A stretch of 64,000 nt of DNA from an uncultured Desulfatiglans sp. (GTDB lineage Bacteria; Desulfobacterota; DSM-4660; Desulfatiglandales; Desulfatiglandaceae): positions 1,929,325 to 1,993,324 of the forward strand of contig LR026961.1 in NCBI GenBank assembly GCA_900498135.1, in the 5' to 3' direction. The notes under the pieces are model-generated. The model made no database searches. It worked only from the letters and a program-made list of their open reading frames with translations, and was not told the DNA's origin. Shown here piece after piece: positions 1-9,033 of this stretch. The position numbers and the translations under genes are program-made. Position 1 is the first letter of the stretch, and each line of letters starts with the position of its first letter.

Positions 1-2
1 TG

Positions 3-152
3 ACCATCGAGTTCAATGTCAAAGAACAGGATACGGTCCAGCGCAAGCATCTGCGCCTCTGTAGCAGCGCTGAACCCGAACATCAGGAAATCTATCAGCA
101 CCTGCGACTAAAGGAGGTCCCCATGCCGAAAAAAATCGCGACCGTAAAATGA
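3..152 (+). CDS. C-terminal fragment of an unidentified protein, possibly a transposase (partial)
   Basis: An open frame enters from the left edge and stops at a TGA at 150-152, giving the last 49 residues of a basic protein. The tail contains LCSSAEPEHQEIYQHL and ends MPKKIATVK. I do not recognise it with certainty. The basic, Arg/Lys-rich tail next to broken coding sequence would suit the end of an insertion-sequence transposase, but this is inference only. No terminal inverted repeat was seen. Confidence 0.4.
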   Translation, partial: TIEFNVKEQDTVQRKHLRLCSSAEPEHQEIYQHLRLKEVPMPKKIATVK

Positions 153-199
153 GTAGTGACCATAAAATCGGCTAACATACTGAAATATCAGTCCTTGGC

Positions 200-535
200 A
201 AAAAAAATGGCAAACTTGGGCTGGGTCGTCTCCTTGAGCGGGGTGGAGTTGATCGGATATCGGCGCTTGTTGATGTCGAAGGTCTTCTGCTCCCCGCGCA
301 CCGACTTGGTGGCGATGGATTTGGGCACCAGGGTCGAGGTGGGCAGATCGCGCTGATGCCGGAAGCCCTGGATGTAGGCGCGTTCAGCAGCGTCGGCTTT
401 TCTTCTTGGGGGTCAGGAAACCGGAGTTGACCACGCTTCTTTTCACGGCCGAGGCGGGTGATTTCGAAAAATACGTCCGGTTGCGGCATCCAACGATGAC
501 CTAAGACAACCGCCCAAAACGGCAACCAGCCGCAA
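200..535 (-). pseudogene. Degraded coding remnant, frameshifted
   Basis: On the minus strand two protein-like stretches lie in different frames. One includes VVNSGFLTPKKK. The second includes AAERAYIQGFRHQRDLPTST and continues as FDINKRRYPINSTPLKETTQ before a stop near 198. They join at an A-rich run near 396-404, which suggests a one-base indel. No start codon or ribosome-binding site supports an intact gene. The product family is not recognised. The stretch 153-717 otherwise shows no gene. Confidence 0.3.
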
Positions 536-717
536 ACCTATATCAATCAAGGATGTAGCTTTCCGGACGAGCTTCGGACTTGGTCCGGAGAAAACAGAGA
601 ATCAGGGGCCAAACAGAGAAAGAAAGGCTGGAAGATGGGGAAAATCGATGGTGCAAAGAGGTGCTTCGGAAAGATGTGAAACGGGCGCAAACCCTTTAGA
701 AACAAGGGGAAAAAGAA

Positions 718-746
718 AACCCGTCACCCCGGACATGACCCCGGTT
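718..746 (-). terminator. Probable intrinsic terminator of ssrA
   Basis: Downstream of the tmRNA 3' end on the minus strand, AACC/GGTT and GTCA/TGAC arms form an imperfect hairpin, followed by a T-rich tail (TTTTCTTTTT, read on the minus strand). The location, just past the CCA end of ssrA, fits termination of that transcript. Confidence 0.5.
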
Positions 747-769
747 TAGTTGAAATTACATATTTTTGT

Positions 770-1120
770 TGGTGGAGGCGGGGGGAGTCGAACCCCCGTC
801 CGGAAATATTCCACTTAGGTTTCTACATGCATAGCATGGTATAGAGATTTCGCCCCGGGGGTCGCTACCATGCAGGCTAACTCCGAGACTAACCCGTGTA
901 AATTTCGCCTCACCGGCCCACAGGTACACCGGATCAGCTAGCCCGCTAGTCGACGCCCTATCCGATCACGCAGGCAAAGACCGGTAGGACGCTAGCCTTA
1001 AGCGGCTAGAGCATACGAATAATCGTCTGCGTTTGTGTTTATCCAGCCGTTTAACGAGCAGCCAGAACCTCGACATGCAACCCAAGCTTCAACTATCCCC
1101 GTCGAAACCGGTTCGCCCCC
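770..1120 (-). ncRNA. ssrA: tmRNA (10Sa RNA)
   Basis: This is transfer-messenger RNA, which rescues stalled ribosomes together with SmpB. The 5' end (GGGGGCG, then the conserved AACCGGTTTCGAC) pairs with the 3' end CGCCTCC followed by ACCA. The T arm with GGTTCGACTCC is clear. An internal tag frame encodes NADDYSYALAA followed by TAA at about 1002-1035. The length of 351 nt including CCA is typical of one-piece tmRNA. smpB lies directly upstream on the same strand. The resume codon appears to be ACA, read from position alone. Confidence 0.97.
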
Positions 1121-1141
1121 TTTCATTTCGTTGTTTTAAAT

Positions 1142-1170
1142 ATATTAAGAGTGCGAAGGCAGAATGTCAA
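1142..1170 (-). promoter_or_regulatory. Sigma-70 promoter of ssrA
   Basis: On the minus strand TTGACA (1165-1170) and TAATAT (1142-1147) are separated by exactly 17 bases. Transcription would begin near 1135, about 15 bases upstream of the mature tmRNA 5' end, leaving a short leader for 5' processing. The -35 box overlaps the smpB stop codon, so ssrA has its own promoter within the end of smpB. Confidence 0.8.
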
Positions 1171-1616
1171 TAACCCTCGCGTTTCTTGGCCTGCTCGATT
1201 TCACGCTGGAGTTCCTTTTCTTTGAGAACCTGACGTTTGTCGTATTTGCGTTTTCCGCGGGCGAGGGCCAGTTCCACCTTGGCGCGGCCCTTTGAAAAAT
1301 AGACCTTGGTCGGGACCAGGGTGTACCCTTTTTCTTCCGTTTTCCCGATCAGGCGTTTGATTTCGCGCCTCTTGAGCAAGAGCTTCCGTGGACGCAAAGG
1401 ATCGAGATCCAAGTGATGCGCATAGGGGTAGGGCGTGATGTGCATGTTGTAAAGGTAGATTTCGCCGTCCTTGATCTTGCCGTAACTGTCCACGAGGCTG
1501 GCGCGGCCCTCCCGGAGGGATTTGACCTCCGGGCCCAGGAGCACCATTCCCGCTTCGATCAGTTCGTCGAAGAAGTACTCGTGGGCGGCTTTTCGGTTTT
1601 GGCAGACGATCTTCAT
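1167..1616 (-). CDS. smpB: SsrA-binding protein SmpB
   Basis: The 149-residue product starts MKIVCQNRKAAHEYFF and carries the SmpB signatures GPEVKSLREGRASL and NMHITPYP, and a basic tail (GKRKYDKRQVLKEKE) that occupies the empty decoding site. SmpB binds the tRNA-like domain of tmRNA and is required for trans-translation. The gene lies 31 bases after ptsI and directly before ssrA, and is probably co-transcribed with ptsI. Confidence 0.97.
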   Translation of the reverse strand: MKIVCQNRKAAHEYFFDELIEAGMVLLGPEVKSLREGRASLVDSYGKIKDGEIYLYNMHITPYPYAHHLDLDPLRPRKLLLKRREIKRLIGKTEEKGYTLVPTKVYFSKGRAKVELALARGKRKYDKRQVLKEKELQREIEQAKKREGY

Positions 1617-1647
1617 GTCGGATGTTCAATCCAGGCCGGAGCCGGTT

Positions 1648-3432
1648 TCAGGCATCGAGATGTTTCTGTATGTCCAGATCGGGCAGAAGATCTCTCATCC
1701 GCCCTGAGATGAAGTCTTTGACTTCCTGCGTAGTGGAAAGCATGCTGGCAGTTTGAAAATCCCTTTTCGCTTCCTCCATGGAAATCGCTCGGATAACGCG
1801 TTTGATGGCGGGGATCGAACGGGAGTTCATGCTGAGTTCAGTAATGCCAAGGCCGAGCAGGATGGGGATGCACAAAGGATCCCCGGCCATTTCACCGCAC
1901 AGGGAAACCCCGATCCCGGTTTTCCCGGCGGCATCGACCACCTGTTGGATCATCCGCAGGATTGCAGGGTGAAAAGGCTGGTACATCCCTGCTACGTGTT
2001 CATTGACGCGGTCTATGGCCAGTGCATATTGGATCAGGTCATTGGTTCCGATGCTGAAAAAGTCCACATGCCGAGCCAGGAGCTCCGCCAGCGCGACGGC
2101 GGACGGAACCTCGATCATGATTCCGACCTGCATCTGGGGATCGTAGGGGATATTCTCCCGGTCGAGATCTTCCTTCACCTCCTCCAGGATGCGCTTGGCG
2201 TCGAGGACTTCCTGCAGACCTGAGATCATAGGGAACATCAGGTGCACATGCCCGTAAGCACTCGCACGGTAGATGGCCCGGAGCTGCGTCTTGAAGATTT
2301 CCTTTTCTTTAAGACAGAAACGAATGGCACGCAGGCCGAGGGCAGGGTTCATTTCCTTCGATATTTCGAGGGCCGATGCGAACTTGTCACCGCCGAGGTC
2401 GAGCGTGCGTATGGTGACTGGTGCAGGGGACATGATTTCGGCTACTTCCCGGTAGTCCTCGAAGAGTTCTTCCTCCGTGGGCAGGCCCCTGCTGCGGAGG
2501 TAGAGGAATTCCGTTCGATACAGACCAATGCCCTCGCCCCCGTGATCCCGGACAGCCGCTACCTCTTCCAAAAACTCGATGTTGGCCTTGACAGTGATGA
2601 GGTGCCCGTCGAGGGTTTCAGCCGGCAGGAGGCCGGCTTTGGCGATGCTCGATTTGTATTTCTCGTACTGGAGCTGCCGCTCCTGGTAAAGGATGATGTC
2701 ATTGTCATCCGGGTTGATGATCACCTCGCCGGTGTTACCGTCCACCGCGAGGAGATCGCCTTCCTCGACTTGAGCCGTGACGGATTCGAGCCCCACGACC
2801 GCAGGGATCTCGAGTGCCTGGGCCATAATGGCCGTATGGGACGTGCGGCCCCCTACATTCGTGATGAATCCCATTACCCGACTGATGTTGAGTTCGGTCG
2901 TATCGGCAGGAGACAGGTCATGGGCGACGATGATAACCCGTCCGTTGATGTCGGCCAGGCTGGGCTGATTTCCCCCGGCCAGATTCCTGAGTATCCTTTC
3001 GCAGACGTTTTCAACGTCGTCTATCCGTGTACGAATATAGAGATCCTGAATCTCTTCGAAGACGCGACGGATTTCCTCGAGCGATTTCTTGAGGGCCCAT
3101 TCGGCGTTGATCTTTTCACTCAAGATGCGCTTGATGGTCGAATCCTTCAGCATGCTGTCCTTGAGGATCATGGTGTGGCTGTCAAGGATGTAAGCATGCT
3201 CACGAACGTGATTCGGCAACTGGTGTTTCAGGCAATTGAGCTGCCGCTCCGTCTTGTCGAGGGCGGCTTCGAATCGCTCGACCTCCCGGTGCAGCTGCTT
3301 GTCGTTGATCAGGTATTGATAAAGAATCTTGACGCTGGAACGATCAACCAGATGGGATTTTCCGATAATGATGCCAGGGGATACCGCAATCCCCTTCAGG
3401 CGCTTCCTTGTTGAGGAATGACGGACGTTCAT
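1648..3432 (-). CDS. ptsI: Phosphoenolpyruvate-protein phosphotransferase (PTS enzyme I)
   Basis: This 594-residue protein transfers phosphate from phosphoenolpyruvate to HPr. The phospho-histidine motif GGRTSHTAIMAQALEIPAVVG is visible near residue 190. The C-terminal PEP-binding barrel has GIGLYRTEFLYL, FPMIS and the IGTNDLIQYALAIDR and LCGEMAGDP signatures. Its ATG overlaps the ptsH stop by four bases (ATGA), implying translational coupling. No sugar-specific EIIB or EIIC gene is seen nearby. With the two EIIA genes near 48 kb this suggests a regulatory rather than a transport PTS. Confidence 0.97.
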   Translation of the reverse strand: MNVRHSSTRKRLKGIAVSPGIIIGKSHLVDRSSVKILYQYLINDKQLHREVERFEAALDKTERQLNCLKHQLPNHVREHAYILDSHTMILKDSMLKDSTIKRILSEKINAEWALKKSLEEIRRVFEEIQDLYIRTRIDDVENVCERILRNLAGGNQPSLADINGRVIIVAHDLSPADTTELNISRVMGFITNVGGRTSHTAIMAQALEIPAVVGLESVTAQVEEGDLLAVDGNTGEVIINPDDNDIILYQERQLQYEKYKSSIAKAGLLPAETLDGHLITVKANIEFLEEVAAVRDHGGEGIGLYRTEFLYLRSRGLPTEEELFEDYREVAEIMSPAPVTIRTLDLGGDKFASALEISKEMNPALGLRAIRFCLKEKEIFKTQLRAIYRASAYGHVHLMFPMISGLQEVLDAKRILEEVKEDLDRENIPYDPQMQVGIMIEVPSAVALAELLARHVDFFSIGTNDLIQYALAIDRVNEHVAGMYQPFHPAILRMIQQVVDAAGKTGIGVSLCGEMAGDPLCIPILLGLGITELSMNSRSIPAIKRVIRAISMEEAKRDFQTASMLSTTQEVKDFISGRMRDLLPDLDIQKHLDA

Positions 3433-3701
3433 TGATGTTCCCCGAATCTCCTCTCGAACAGGTCTTGCAATGCCAGCATAAACTGTTCGGAATCTTCGCC
3501 GACGATGCGTGCCTGTACTTCACTCCCTCTCGGGCAGGCGAGCGTAAGGATCGACAGAATGCTGTCTCCGTCGACCTCATGTCCGTCTTTTTTCAGGTAT
3601 AGCTTGGAACGATGGCTGTTGGCCAATTCGACGATCTTGGCGGCAGCCCTTGCGTGCAGCCCTAGTTTATTCATGATCTTCAAATTCTGAACCACATCCA
3701 T
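3429..3701 (-). CDS. ptsH: Phosphocarrier protein HPr
   Basis: The 90-residue product starts MDVVQNLKIMNKLGLHARAA, with the active-site histidine in LGLHARAA. The region DSILSILTLACPRGSEV supplies the serine at the position regulated by HPr kinase in many bacteria. The open frame extends upstream, but this start gives a normal HPr N-terminus. The gene overlaps the end of rsmI by 35 bases and couples to ptsI through ATGA. Confidence 0.95.
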   Translation of the reverse strand: MDVVQNLKIMNKLGLHARAAAKIVELANSHRSKLYLKKDGHEVDGDSILSILTLACPRGSEVQARIVGEDSEQFMLALQDLFERRFGEHQ

Positions 3702-4614
3702 TTTGACCGACCTTTTGGAAATGCTGCAGTCTGGCAAGGCATTCCCTGTATATCTTTCGATAAGGCACACCTGATCTCGACGAGAGAACCTTGGCTACCG
3801 CCTTGGCGCCTTTATTTTCTTTCAGAAGGCGATCGATTTCCACTCCGAGCTCTTCGGAGAAGGCCGCCGGCGCCTCGTTCCGCCCATTGGCGCTTCCTTC
3901 GACGATAAGCGTGAATTCTCCGAGAGGCGGTTTTTCTTCCAGCCGCTTCAGAACAACGCTCAACCGCCCCGTCTCGACCTGTTCGAAGACCTTGGTAAGC
4001 TCCCGGGTGATGGCGACTTCCCTGTCGCCGAGAACCTGCAGCATCTCCCTCAGGGTCTCCAGGATGCGGTGGGGGGCCTCGAAGAAAATCATGGCGCGGC
4101 TTTCGGTCTGCAGCTGTTCCAGTTCCCGGCGCCTCTTGCCGGCGCGGGTCGGAAGAAACCCTTGGAAAAGGAACCGGTCGGCAGGCAGACCGCAGATCGA
4201 CAATGCGGCTGTTACGGCTGACGGCCCAGGGATGGCTGTGACCGGCAAGCCTTCATTGCGGGCGAGGGCAACCAGCCTGCCTCCAGGGTCGGATATGCCA
4301 GGTGTTCCGGCATCCGTCACGAGGGCGATATGGTGACCGCATTTCAGACGCTTGACGAACTCCGGGCCTTTCGATCGAAAATTGTGCTGGTTGTACCGGA
4401 CAACCTTGGTCGTAACTCCGTAATGGCGGCAGAGCCCTTTGGTCCTCTCGACGCTCTCGGCGGCAATGAGATCGACGGCTCTGAGCACCCGCAATGCCCG
4501 AAAGGTGATGTCTTCCAGATTGCCGATGGGTGTACCGACGACATAAAGGGTGCCTTCATGTTCACGAGCGTCGACAGGCGGAGAGACTGCGGCGCTTTTC
4601 TTTGGATCAGCCAT
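3667..4614 (-). CDS. rsmI: 16S rRNA 2'-O-ribose methyltransferase RsmI
   Basis: This enzyme methylates the ribose of C1402 in 16S rRNA. The product has 315 residues with YVVGTPIGNLEDITFRALRVL near the start, then TDAGTPGISDPGGRLV and the PGPSAVTAAL motif of tetrapyrrole-methylase-fold enzymes. The C-terminus (YRKIYRECLAR) is normal. About 19 residues precede the conserved domain, so a later start is possible. It is the first gene of the rsmI-ptsH-ptsI-smpB run. Confidence 0.95.
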   Translation of the reverse strand: MADPKKSAAVSPPVDAREHEGTLYVVGTPIGNLEDITFRALRVLRAVDLIAAESVERTKGLCRHYGVTTKVVRYNQHNFRSKGPEFVKRLKCGHHIALVTDAGTPGISDPGGRLVALARNEGLPVTAIPGPSAVTAALSICGLPADRFLFQGFLPTRAGKRRRELEQLQTESRAMIFFEAPHRILETLREMLQVLGDREVAITRELTKVFEQVETGRLSVVLKRLEEKPPLGEFTLIVEGSANGRNEAPAAFSEELGVEIDRLLKENKGAKAVAKVLSSRSGVPYRKIYRECLARLQHFQKVGQNGCGSEFEDHE

Positions 4615-4784
4615 TCATCGATCCGGCGGAGCGCCGGTCCGGCCGTGAATCAACGGAGGCGCCTGTCCGCTGCAAGAGGCCTTCTTCCCAGGCAAAACCG
4701 TGATGCGGAATTTCGACGCATTGGATCGAAAAGGTGGTCGATCGCTGCCGGGGCATCCTTTCTCTGGCTATGCCGAGAGTCCCC

Positions 4785-4950
4785 ATCCCGAAATGACTTG
4801 CCGGTACAACCCAAGTTCTCACTCGGAACAGAAAATTTTTTGCCGATATCAAGGAAATCAAGCGTTTGCTCGGAGGCGACCTGTAGCCCGCGGCGCAAAC
4901 AAACGTGCGACCGAGGCAGAGATTGACGAAAAAGACCATTGCCGGATGGA
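4785..4950 (+). repeat. Dispersed intergenic repeat, copy A (core only)
   Basis: This stretch aligns with reverse-complemented copy C at 31 kb. Shared blocks include ATATCAAGGAAATCAA (copy C: ATACCAAGGAAATCAA), GGAGGCGACCTG and AAAAAGACCATT, followed by CCGGATGGA at the right end. It lacks the extra GC-rich hairpin module present in copies C to F. It lies between rsmI and yraN. A spurious minus-strand frame of 122 codons crosses it and should not be called as a gene. Confidence 0.75.
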
Positions 4951-4952
4951 AT

Positions 4953-5330
4953 CTAATAGAGCAGTTCGAAGGCATTCTTGACGATCTCTATCTTCGGTTG
5001 GTCTTCGGAGAGGCCGACTGCTACGACGTCGAAACGCGACCTCGTGTCGAGACCCCCGTGCGTTTTCAAGTAATTCAGTGCCAAGCGCGAGAGGCGGCGT
5101 TGTTTCCGCCGGTCGACGGCCTCTTTTGCGGGGCCGGTATCGCCAGCAGAGCGCGTTTTGATCTCGATGAAAACCAGGGTGTCCCCGTCTTTTGCGATCA
5201 GATCCAATTCCCCGAGGGGGCAGCGGTAGTTGAGGTGAATGGGCTGATAGCCGACTCGTTTGACGGCTTCCAAAGCCAATTGTTCGCCTCTTTGGCCGAG
5301 TTGCATCCGTTCCCGTGTCAAGGCCGGCAT
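4953..5330 (-). CDS. yraN: YraN family endonuclease-like protein (UPF0102)
   Basis: The 125-residue product starts MPALTRERMQLGQRGEQLA and has the restriction-endonuclease-like core: YRCPLGELDLIAKDGDTLVFIEIKTR, with the D-(x)n-E-x-K triad in LDLIAKD and FIEIKTR. Members are uncharacterised, usually next to rnhB. The longer upstream frame is rejected because this start overlaps the rnhB stop by only 13 bases. It is the last gene of the rpsP-yraN run. Confidence 0.9.
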   Translation of the reverse strand: MPALTRERMQLGQRGEQLALEAVKRVGYQPIHLNYRCPLGELDLIAKDGDTLVFIEIKTRSAGDTGPAKEAVDRRKQRRLSRLALNYLKTHGGLDTRSRFDVVAVGLSEDQPKIEIVKNAFELLY

Positions 5331-5974
5331 ACCCCTTTGAAGGTCGTGCGATGGATGGGGCACCAGCCGATTTTTCTCAGCACGGAGAGATGATCCCGGG
5401 TGCCGTAGCCTTTGTTGCAATCGAACGCGTAAGCAGGGTATTGCTGGTGATAAGCTCCCATGAGCCGGTCCCGGTAAACCTTGGCCAGGACCGAGGCGGC
5501 CGATATGCTGCGGCAGATGCGATCTCCTTTTTTCAGCGCTCTTTGGGGAGTTGCGACGGGTACAGGATGGATCCCGTCCACGAGCAGGAAATCGGCAACG
5601 GGATCCAGAGCGGCAACAGCCCTTCGCATCGCTTCCAGAGAAGCCCTGAGGATGTTGATACGGTCTATGGCGGCCGGTGATACCACCCCGATCGCCGCTG
5701 CAAGGGCCTTGAGCTGGATCATCTGAAAGGCCTTCTCACGCGCCGCGGCGGTCATACACTTGGAGTCGCGCACACCCGGCAGATCGACCCCTTCCGGGAG
5801 GATCACCGCAGCAGCGACGACGGGTCCGGCAAGACAACCCCGACCAGCCTCGTCGACGCCGGCCACATGATGAAATCCGTTGCTGCGCGCCTCGTTTTCG
5901 TACCCGAGGGGTTCCACAGGTTCTTCCGCACCCGGCATATCGAACAGCCGCAGATTTCGCTGTCTCTTTGCCAA
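5318..5974 (-). CDS. rnhB: Ribonuclease HII
   Basis: RNase HII removes RNA, including single ribonucleotides, from RNA-DNA hybrids. The 218-residue product has the catalytic motif GVDEAGRGCLAGPVVAAAV near residue 39, then VRDSK, FLLVDG with the third acidic residue, and KKGDRICRSISAASVLAKVYRD. A short N-terminal extension precedes the domain. It follows rplS by 19 bases, the common bacterial order. Confidence 0.97.
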   Translation of the reverse strand: MAKRQRNLRLFDMPGAEEPVEPLGYENEARSNGFHHVAGVDEAGRGCLAGPVVAAAVILPEGVDLPGVRDSKCMTAAAREKAFQMIQLKALAAAIGVVSPAAIDRINILRASLEAMRRAVAALDPVADFLLVDGIHPVPVATPQRALKKGDRICRSISAASVLAKVYRDRLMGAYHQQYPAYAFDCNKGYGTRDHLSVLRKIGWCPIHRTTFKGVCRP

Positions 5975-5993
5975 CCCGGTAGACCTGCAGCGG

Positions 5994-6338
5994 CTAGAAT
6001 CGTTTTTCCTTGATGCGGGCCGCCTTGCCTCTCAGGTTGCGAAGGTAGTAGAGCCGGCTTCTTCTCACACGTCCCCTCGTCAGGATCTCCACCTTGTCGA
6101 TAAACGGAGCATGGAGCGGGAAGATGCGCTCGACGCCGATTCCATAGGAGACCTTGCGGACCGTGAAGGTCGCCCCCAGCTTGCTTCCGCGTTTGCGGAT
6201 CACGACGCCCTGAAAGACCTGGATCCGCTCCTTCTCGCCTTCCTTGATGCGCGCATGGACCTTTACGGTATCTCCGGGTTTGAAGGCCGGAATATCGAAG
6301 CGCATCTGTTCTTTTTCGATGATATCGATGATGTTCAT
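5994..6338 (-). CDS. rplS: 50S ribosomal protein L19
   Basis: The 114-residue product contains [31 protein letters not shown] and [20 protein letters not shown], all typical of L19. It binds 23S rRNA near the subunit interface. It lies within the trmD-rplS-rnhB run. Confidence 0.98.
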   Translation of the reverse strand: MNIIDIIEKEQMRFDIPAFKPGDTVKVHARIKEGEKERIQVFQGVVIRKRGSKLGATFTVRKVSYGIGVERIFPLHAPFIDKVEILTRGRVRRSRLYYLRNLRGKAARIKEKRF

Positions 6339-6376
6339 GTGTCCTCTCCTTATCGCAATCGGACCTTCCTGGCCCG

Positions 6377-6985
6377 CTATGAGTAACCCGGCGCCGACGA
6401 CGATTCCTCCCTGTCTGGTCCGGCCAGCCGATCCAAAATGATGGCGGCGGCGGTCCGCACCGAAAGATGATTATAGCCTGTCGGCCCGTATATGGGTTCC
6501 AGCAAATGGTCGCTGACGGTGAAAACCTCTTCGGTCAGCCCCCAGGCCGTACCGAGGAGCAGAAAAACGGGGCGTCCCGGCGTCGCCAATATCCTCCTTG
6601 CCTGCGGATAGTCGATGCAGCCTTCCGCCGGCTGCGATGCATCCGTTGCAATCCGAAGCGGCGGAGTCCCTTCAAAGGTGCGTATGTCCTCCGCGGCCTC
6701 CTCGAGCGACGATACCACCCTCAAATGCTCGAGCGCGAGACTCCGATGCGGATTGTATACAGCCCCGTATCCTTCGGTCCAGTGGCGTTTAACCCTTTCG
6801 ACCAAGCCCCTCTGGTCTTGAAGGGGTGTCACGACGAAGAGGCCCTGGAGACCGTAAGTGGCGCACAATCGTGCCAGATCGTGCAGGTCCACCGTGGTCA
6901 CGGCGGAGCAGATCCGTCGGCGGCGCTTGTCATACACCGGATAATGAATGAGGCCGATGTAGAGATTTCGCAGCCGGCCATTCAT
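6377..6985 (-). CDS. SPOUT-class RNA methyltransferase (Methyltrn_RNA_4 family)
   Basis: The 202-residue product starts [20 protein letters not shown] and contains [15 protein letters not shown] and [22 protein letters not shown], the knotted SAM-binding end of SPOUT RNA methyltransferases. The family is known from its position between trmD and rplS in Deltaproteobacteria and some thermophiles. The exact RNA target is not established. It overlaps the trmD stop by four bases. Confidence 0.85.
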   Translation of the reverse strand: MNGRLRNLYIGLIHYPVYDKRRRRICSAVTTVDLHDLARLCATYGLQGLFVVTPLQDQRGLVERVKRHWTEGYGAVYNPHRSLALEHLRVVSSLEEAAEDIRTFEGTPPLRIATDASQPAEGCIDYPQARRILATPGRPVFLLLGTAWGLTEEVFTVSDHLLEPIYGPTGYNHLSVRTAAAIILDRLAGPDREESSSAPGYS

Positions 6986-7746
6986 CGCCCGGGCCCGCTG
7001 CCTGACTCTTCATCTGTTCTGGTGCGGCCTGTCGGCACGGGAGAGGGCCTCTCGCCGGGTTCGATTTCAGCTGTCTGCAAAAGGTCCGGGCGCCTTTCGC
7101 GCGTCCGTCTGATGGATTCATTCCTCCGCCAGATCCGGATCTTTTCATGGTTTCCGGAGAGCAGCACCTCGGGCACGGAGAGGTCCTGAAAGACGCTCGG
7201 CCTTGTGTAATGCGGGTATTCGAGGAGGCCGCCTGCAAAGCTGTCCTCGGTGCTGGAACCCTCTCCGCCAAGCGCGTCCGGCAGGAGGCGGGTGACGGCG
7301 TCCATCACCACCAGGGCCCCCAACTCTCCTCCGCTCAGGACATAGTCGCCGATGGAGATCTCCCGATCGATGCAAAGATCTTTGATCCGCTCATCCACCC
7401 CTTCGTAACGGCCGCAAACGAAAATCAGCTGATCCAACTCGGCCAGCTCCCAGGCCAGGCGCTGGTTGAAGACCTCTCCCTGCGGGCTCAGCAAGATCAC
7501 CGGATGGCCTTTGCCGATTCTTTCAACGCTTTCCAGCGCCCGAAAGATGGGCCCCGGCTTCATGACCATCCCGTAGCCGCCGCCGTATGGCCGGTCGTCT
7601 GTGGTCCTGTGGGGCCCCCGTGCGAAATCCCGGATGTTTACCGCTTTGATCTCTACGATTCCCCTGTCGAGAGCTCTTCCCATGATTCCATAACGGACGG
7701 CGGAAAGGACCATCTCGGGAAACAGGGTGAGGATGTCAAACCGCAT
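6982..7746 (-). CDS. trmD: tRNA (guanine-N1)-methyltransferase TrmD
   Basis: TrmD makes m1G37 in tRNAs and prevents frameshifting. The 254-residue product starts [12 protein letters not shown] and has GPHRTTDDRPYGGGYGMVMKP, IFVCGRYEGVDERI and IGDYVLSGGELGALVVMDAV with the SAM knot. The C-terminal helical domain ends in a Gly/Arg-rich tail. It overlaps rimM by 11 bases and the following methyltransferase by four. Confidence 0.98.
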   Translation of the reverse strand: MRFDILTLFPEMVLSAVRYGIMGRALDRGIVEIKAVNIRDFARGPHRTTDDRPYGGGYGMVMKPGPIFRALESVERIGKGHPVILLSPQGEVFNQRLAWELAELDQLIFVCGRYEGVDERIKDLCIDREISIGDYVLSGGELGALVVMDAVTRLLPDALGGEGSSTEDSFAGGLLEYPHYTRPSVFQDLSVPEVLLSGNHEKIRIWRRNESIRRTRERRPDLLQTAEIEPGERPSPVPTGRTRTDEESGSGPGR

Positions 7747-8281
7747 CGGGCTCGATCATTCCTTCAAGGGGCGCTATCACCATCCTCCCGCCCTCGAGAT
7801 CCACTTCGCAAACGACATCGTGGATAGCGGGCACAAGGATTTTCTCGCCGTTTTCGTGCCTGACCACATAGATATCGTTGCTCCCCGTTGGGATGATCTC
7901 CGTGATGGACCCGAGTTTCGCCCCGTCTTCGAGGTATACACCGAGGCCAATCAGTTCGAACCAGAAAAATTCGTCGGGCTCCCGCACGAGTTCGTCTTTT
8001 CTTATCAGGATCTCGGCGTCTCTGATTTCCTCGCTTCGCTCCAGAGAGGTGATCCCCTCGAGAAGCAGCAGAAAGGAATTTTTATGCGGGCTGAATTCCA
8101 GGAGTTCATAGTCTTGCACTGCACCAGAGGCGCCCCTGATGTAAACGGTTCCGGCCCCGGCGAATGCGTCCCCTCTGCCCGAGTAGGAAATGGCTTTCAA
8201 CCTCCCACTGACACCATGCGGTCGCACGATCTTCCCGATGGGGATCAAGTCGTTCGCACTTATTTTTTTGGATTTACTCAA
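7736..8281 (-). CDS. rimM: Ribosome maturation factor RimM
   Basis: RimM assists maturation of the 30S head. The 181-residue product contains [43 protein letters not shown] and a PRC-barrel end with [23 protein letters not shown] chose a TTG start at 8281 because GGAG lies five bases upstream and the codon overlaps the khpA stop. The only upstream ATG (8326) would overlap khpA by 53 bases. Confidence 0.92.
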   Translation of the reverse strand: MSKSKKISANDLIPIGKIVRPHGVSGRLKAISYSGRGDAFAGAGTVYIRGASGAVQDYELLEFSPHKNSFLLLLEGITSLERSEEIRDAEILIRKDELVREPDEFFWFELIGLGVYLEDGAKLGSITEIIPTGSNDIYVVRHENGEKILVPAIHDVVCEVDLEGGRMVIAPLEGMIEPDAV

Positions 8282-8504
8282 TAATCTCCAAAACAGAACG
8301 TTTGTTGATTTTTGTGGAGGCTGCACTGAGAATCGTCCTCATCGCCCGCGCGGTTCTGCCCTGCTTGCCGATGACTTTTCCCAGATCCTCTTTCGCGACT
8401 TTGAGCTCAATCACTGAAGTCTGTTCGCCTTCGATTTCGGTGACAACAACGTCTTCCGGCTTGTCCACGAGCGCTTTAGCTATGAATGTGATCAAGTCCT
8501 TCAT
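8274..8504 (-). CDS. khpA: KH-domain RNA-binding protein KhpA
   Basis: The 76-residue product is a single KH domain with [20 protein letters not shown]. KhpA proteins bind RNA, often with KhpB, and are encoded between rpsP and rimM. It starts [19 protein letters not shown]. The following rimM start lies within its last codons. Confidence 0.95.
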   Translation of the reverse strand: MKDLITFIAKALVDKPEDVVVTEIEGEQTSVIELKVAKEDLGKVIGKQGRTARAMRTILSAASTKINKRSVLEIIE

Positions 8505-8548
8505 CTCAAATCACCTCCGTCGTTTGAAGTCGCCTCCACTGCCAAGCC

Positions 8549-8812
8549 TCAGTTCGCAGACGAGTGCGCACCCAACAGCCCCTCTTTTTTCAAGAGGGCT
8601 CGGGCTGATTCAGACATCCGTGCCCCCCGGCCCAACCAGGTTTTCACTTTGTCTTCATGGAGTTTGACGACCGCCGGCTCCTTCATCGGGTCGTAATAAC
8701 CCAGGATCTCCAGGAACCTGCCGTCTCGAGGTGCTTCTGAATCAGCCGCGACGATGCGGTAAAAAGGCTTTTTCTTCGCACCCAGCCTAGCCAACCTGAT
8801 TTTGACTGCCAT
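8549..8812 (-). CDS. rpsP: 30S ribosomal protein S16
   Basis: The 87-residue product starts MAVKIRLARLGAKKKPFYRIVAAD, the standard S16 N-terminus, and continues DGRFLEILGYYDP. An upstream in-frame ATG at 8887 would add 25 unrelated residues and is rejected. It heads the ribosomal and tRNA-modification run. The 221 bases between it and ffh hold no recognisable gene. Confidence 0.98.
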   Translation of the reverse strand: MAVKIRLARLGAKKKPFYRIVAADSEAPRDGRFLEILGYYDPMKEPAVVKLHEDKVKTWLGRGARMSESARALLKKEGLLGAHSSAN

Positions 8813-9033
8813 TTTTCTGTGCTCCCTAAAAGATTGATAAGTTGCTGCTATCCACCAAACGCCTGCAGCTGCCAAAGGGCCCGGCATATCCCAAAGGATC
8901 CGCGCCTCGCTGCTGGTTTTGCTGTACGTGTTCCCACTGCCTCAAAAAACTTGCCGCTTCGAGCCCGCTCTGCTTTCCTGCGCGTCTGGACTGATGCAGG
9001 CCCCTGCTCCAGGCGATTTTCAACCGGCGGCCC

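Noticed and set aside
2242-3414. 390-codon plus-strand ORF opposite ptsI
   Set aside because: It is the antisense shadow of ptsI, which has clear catalytic motifs.
4607-4975. Minus-strand ORF of 122 codons between rsmI and yraN
   Set aside because: It covers repeat copy A and has no start signal or family resemblance.
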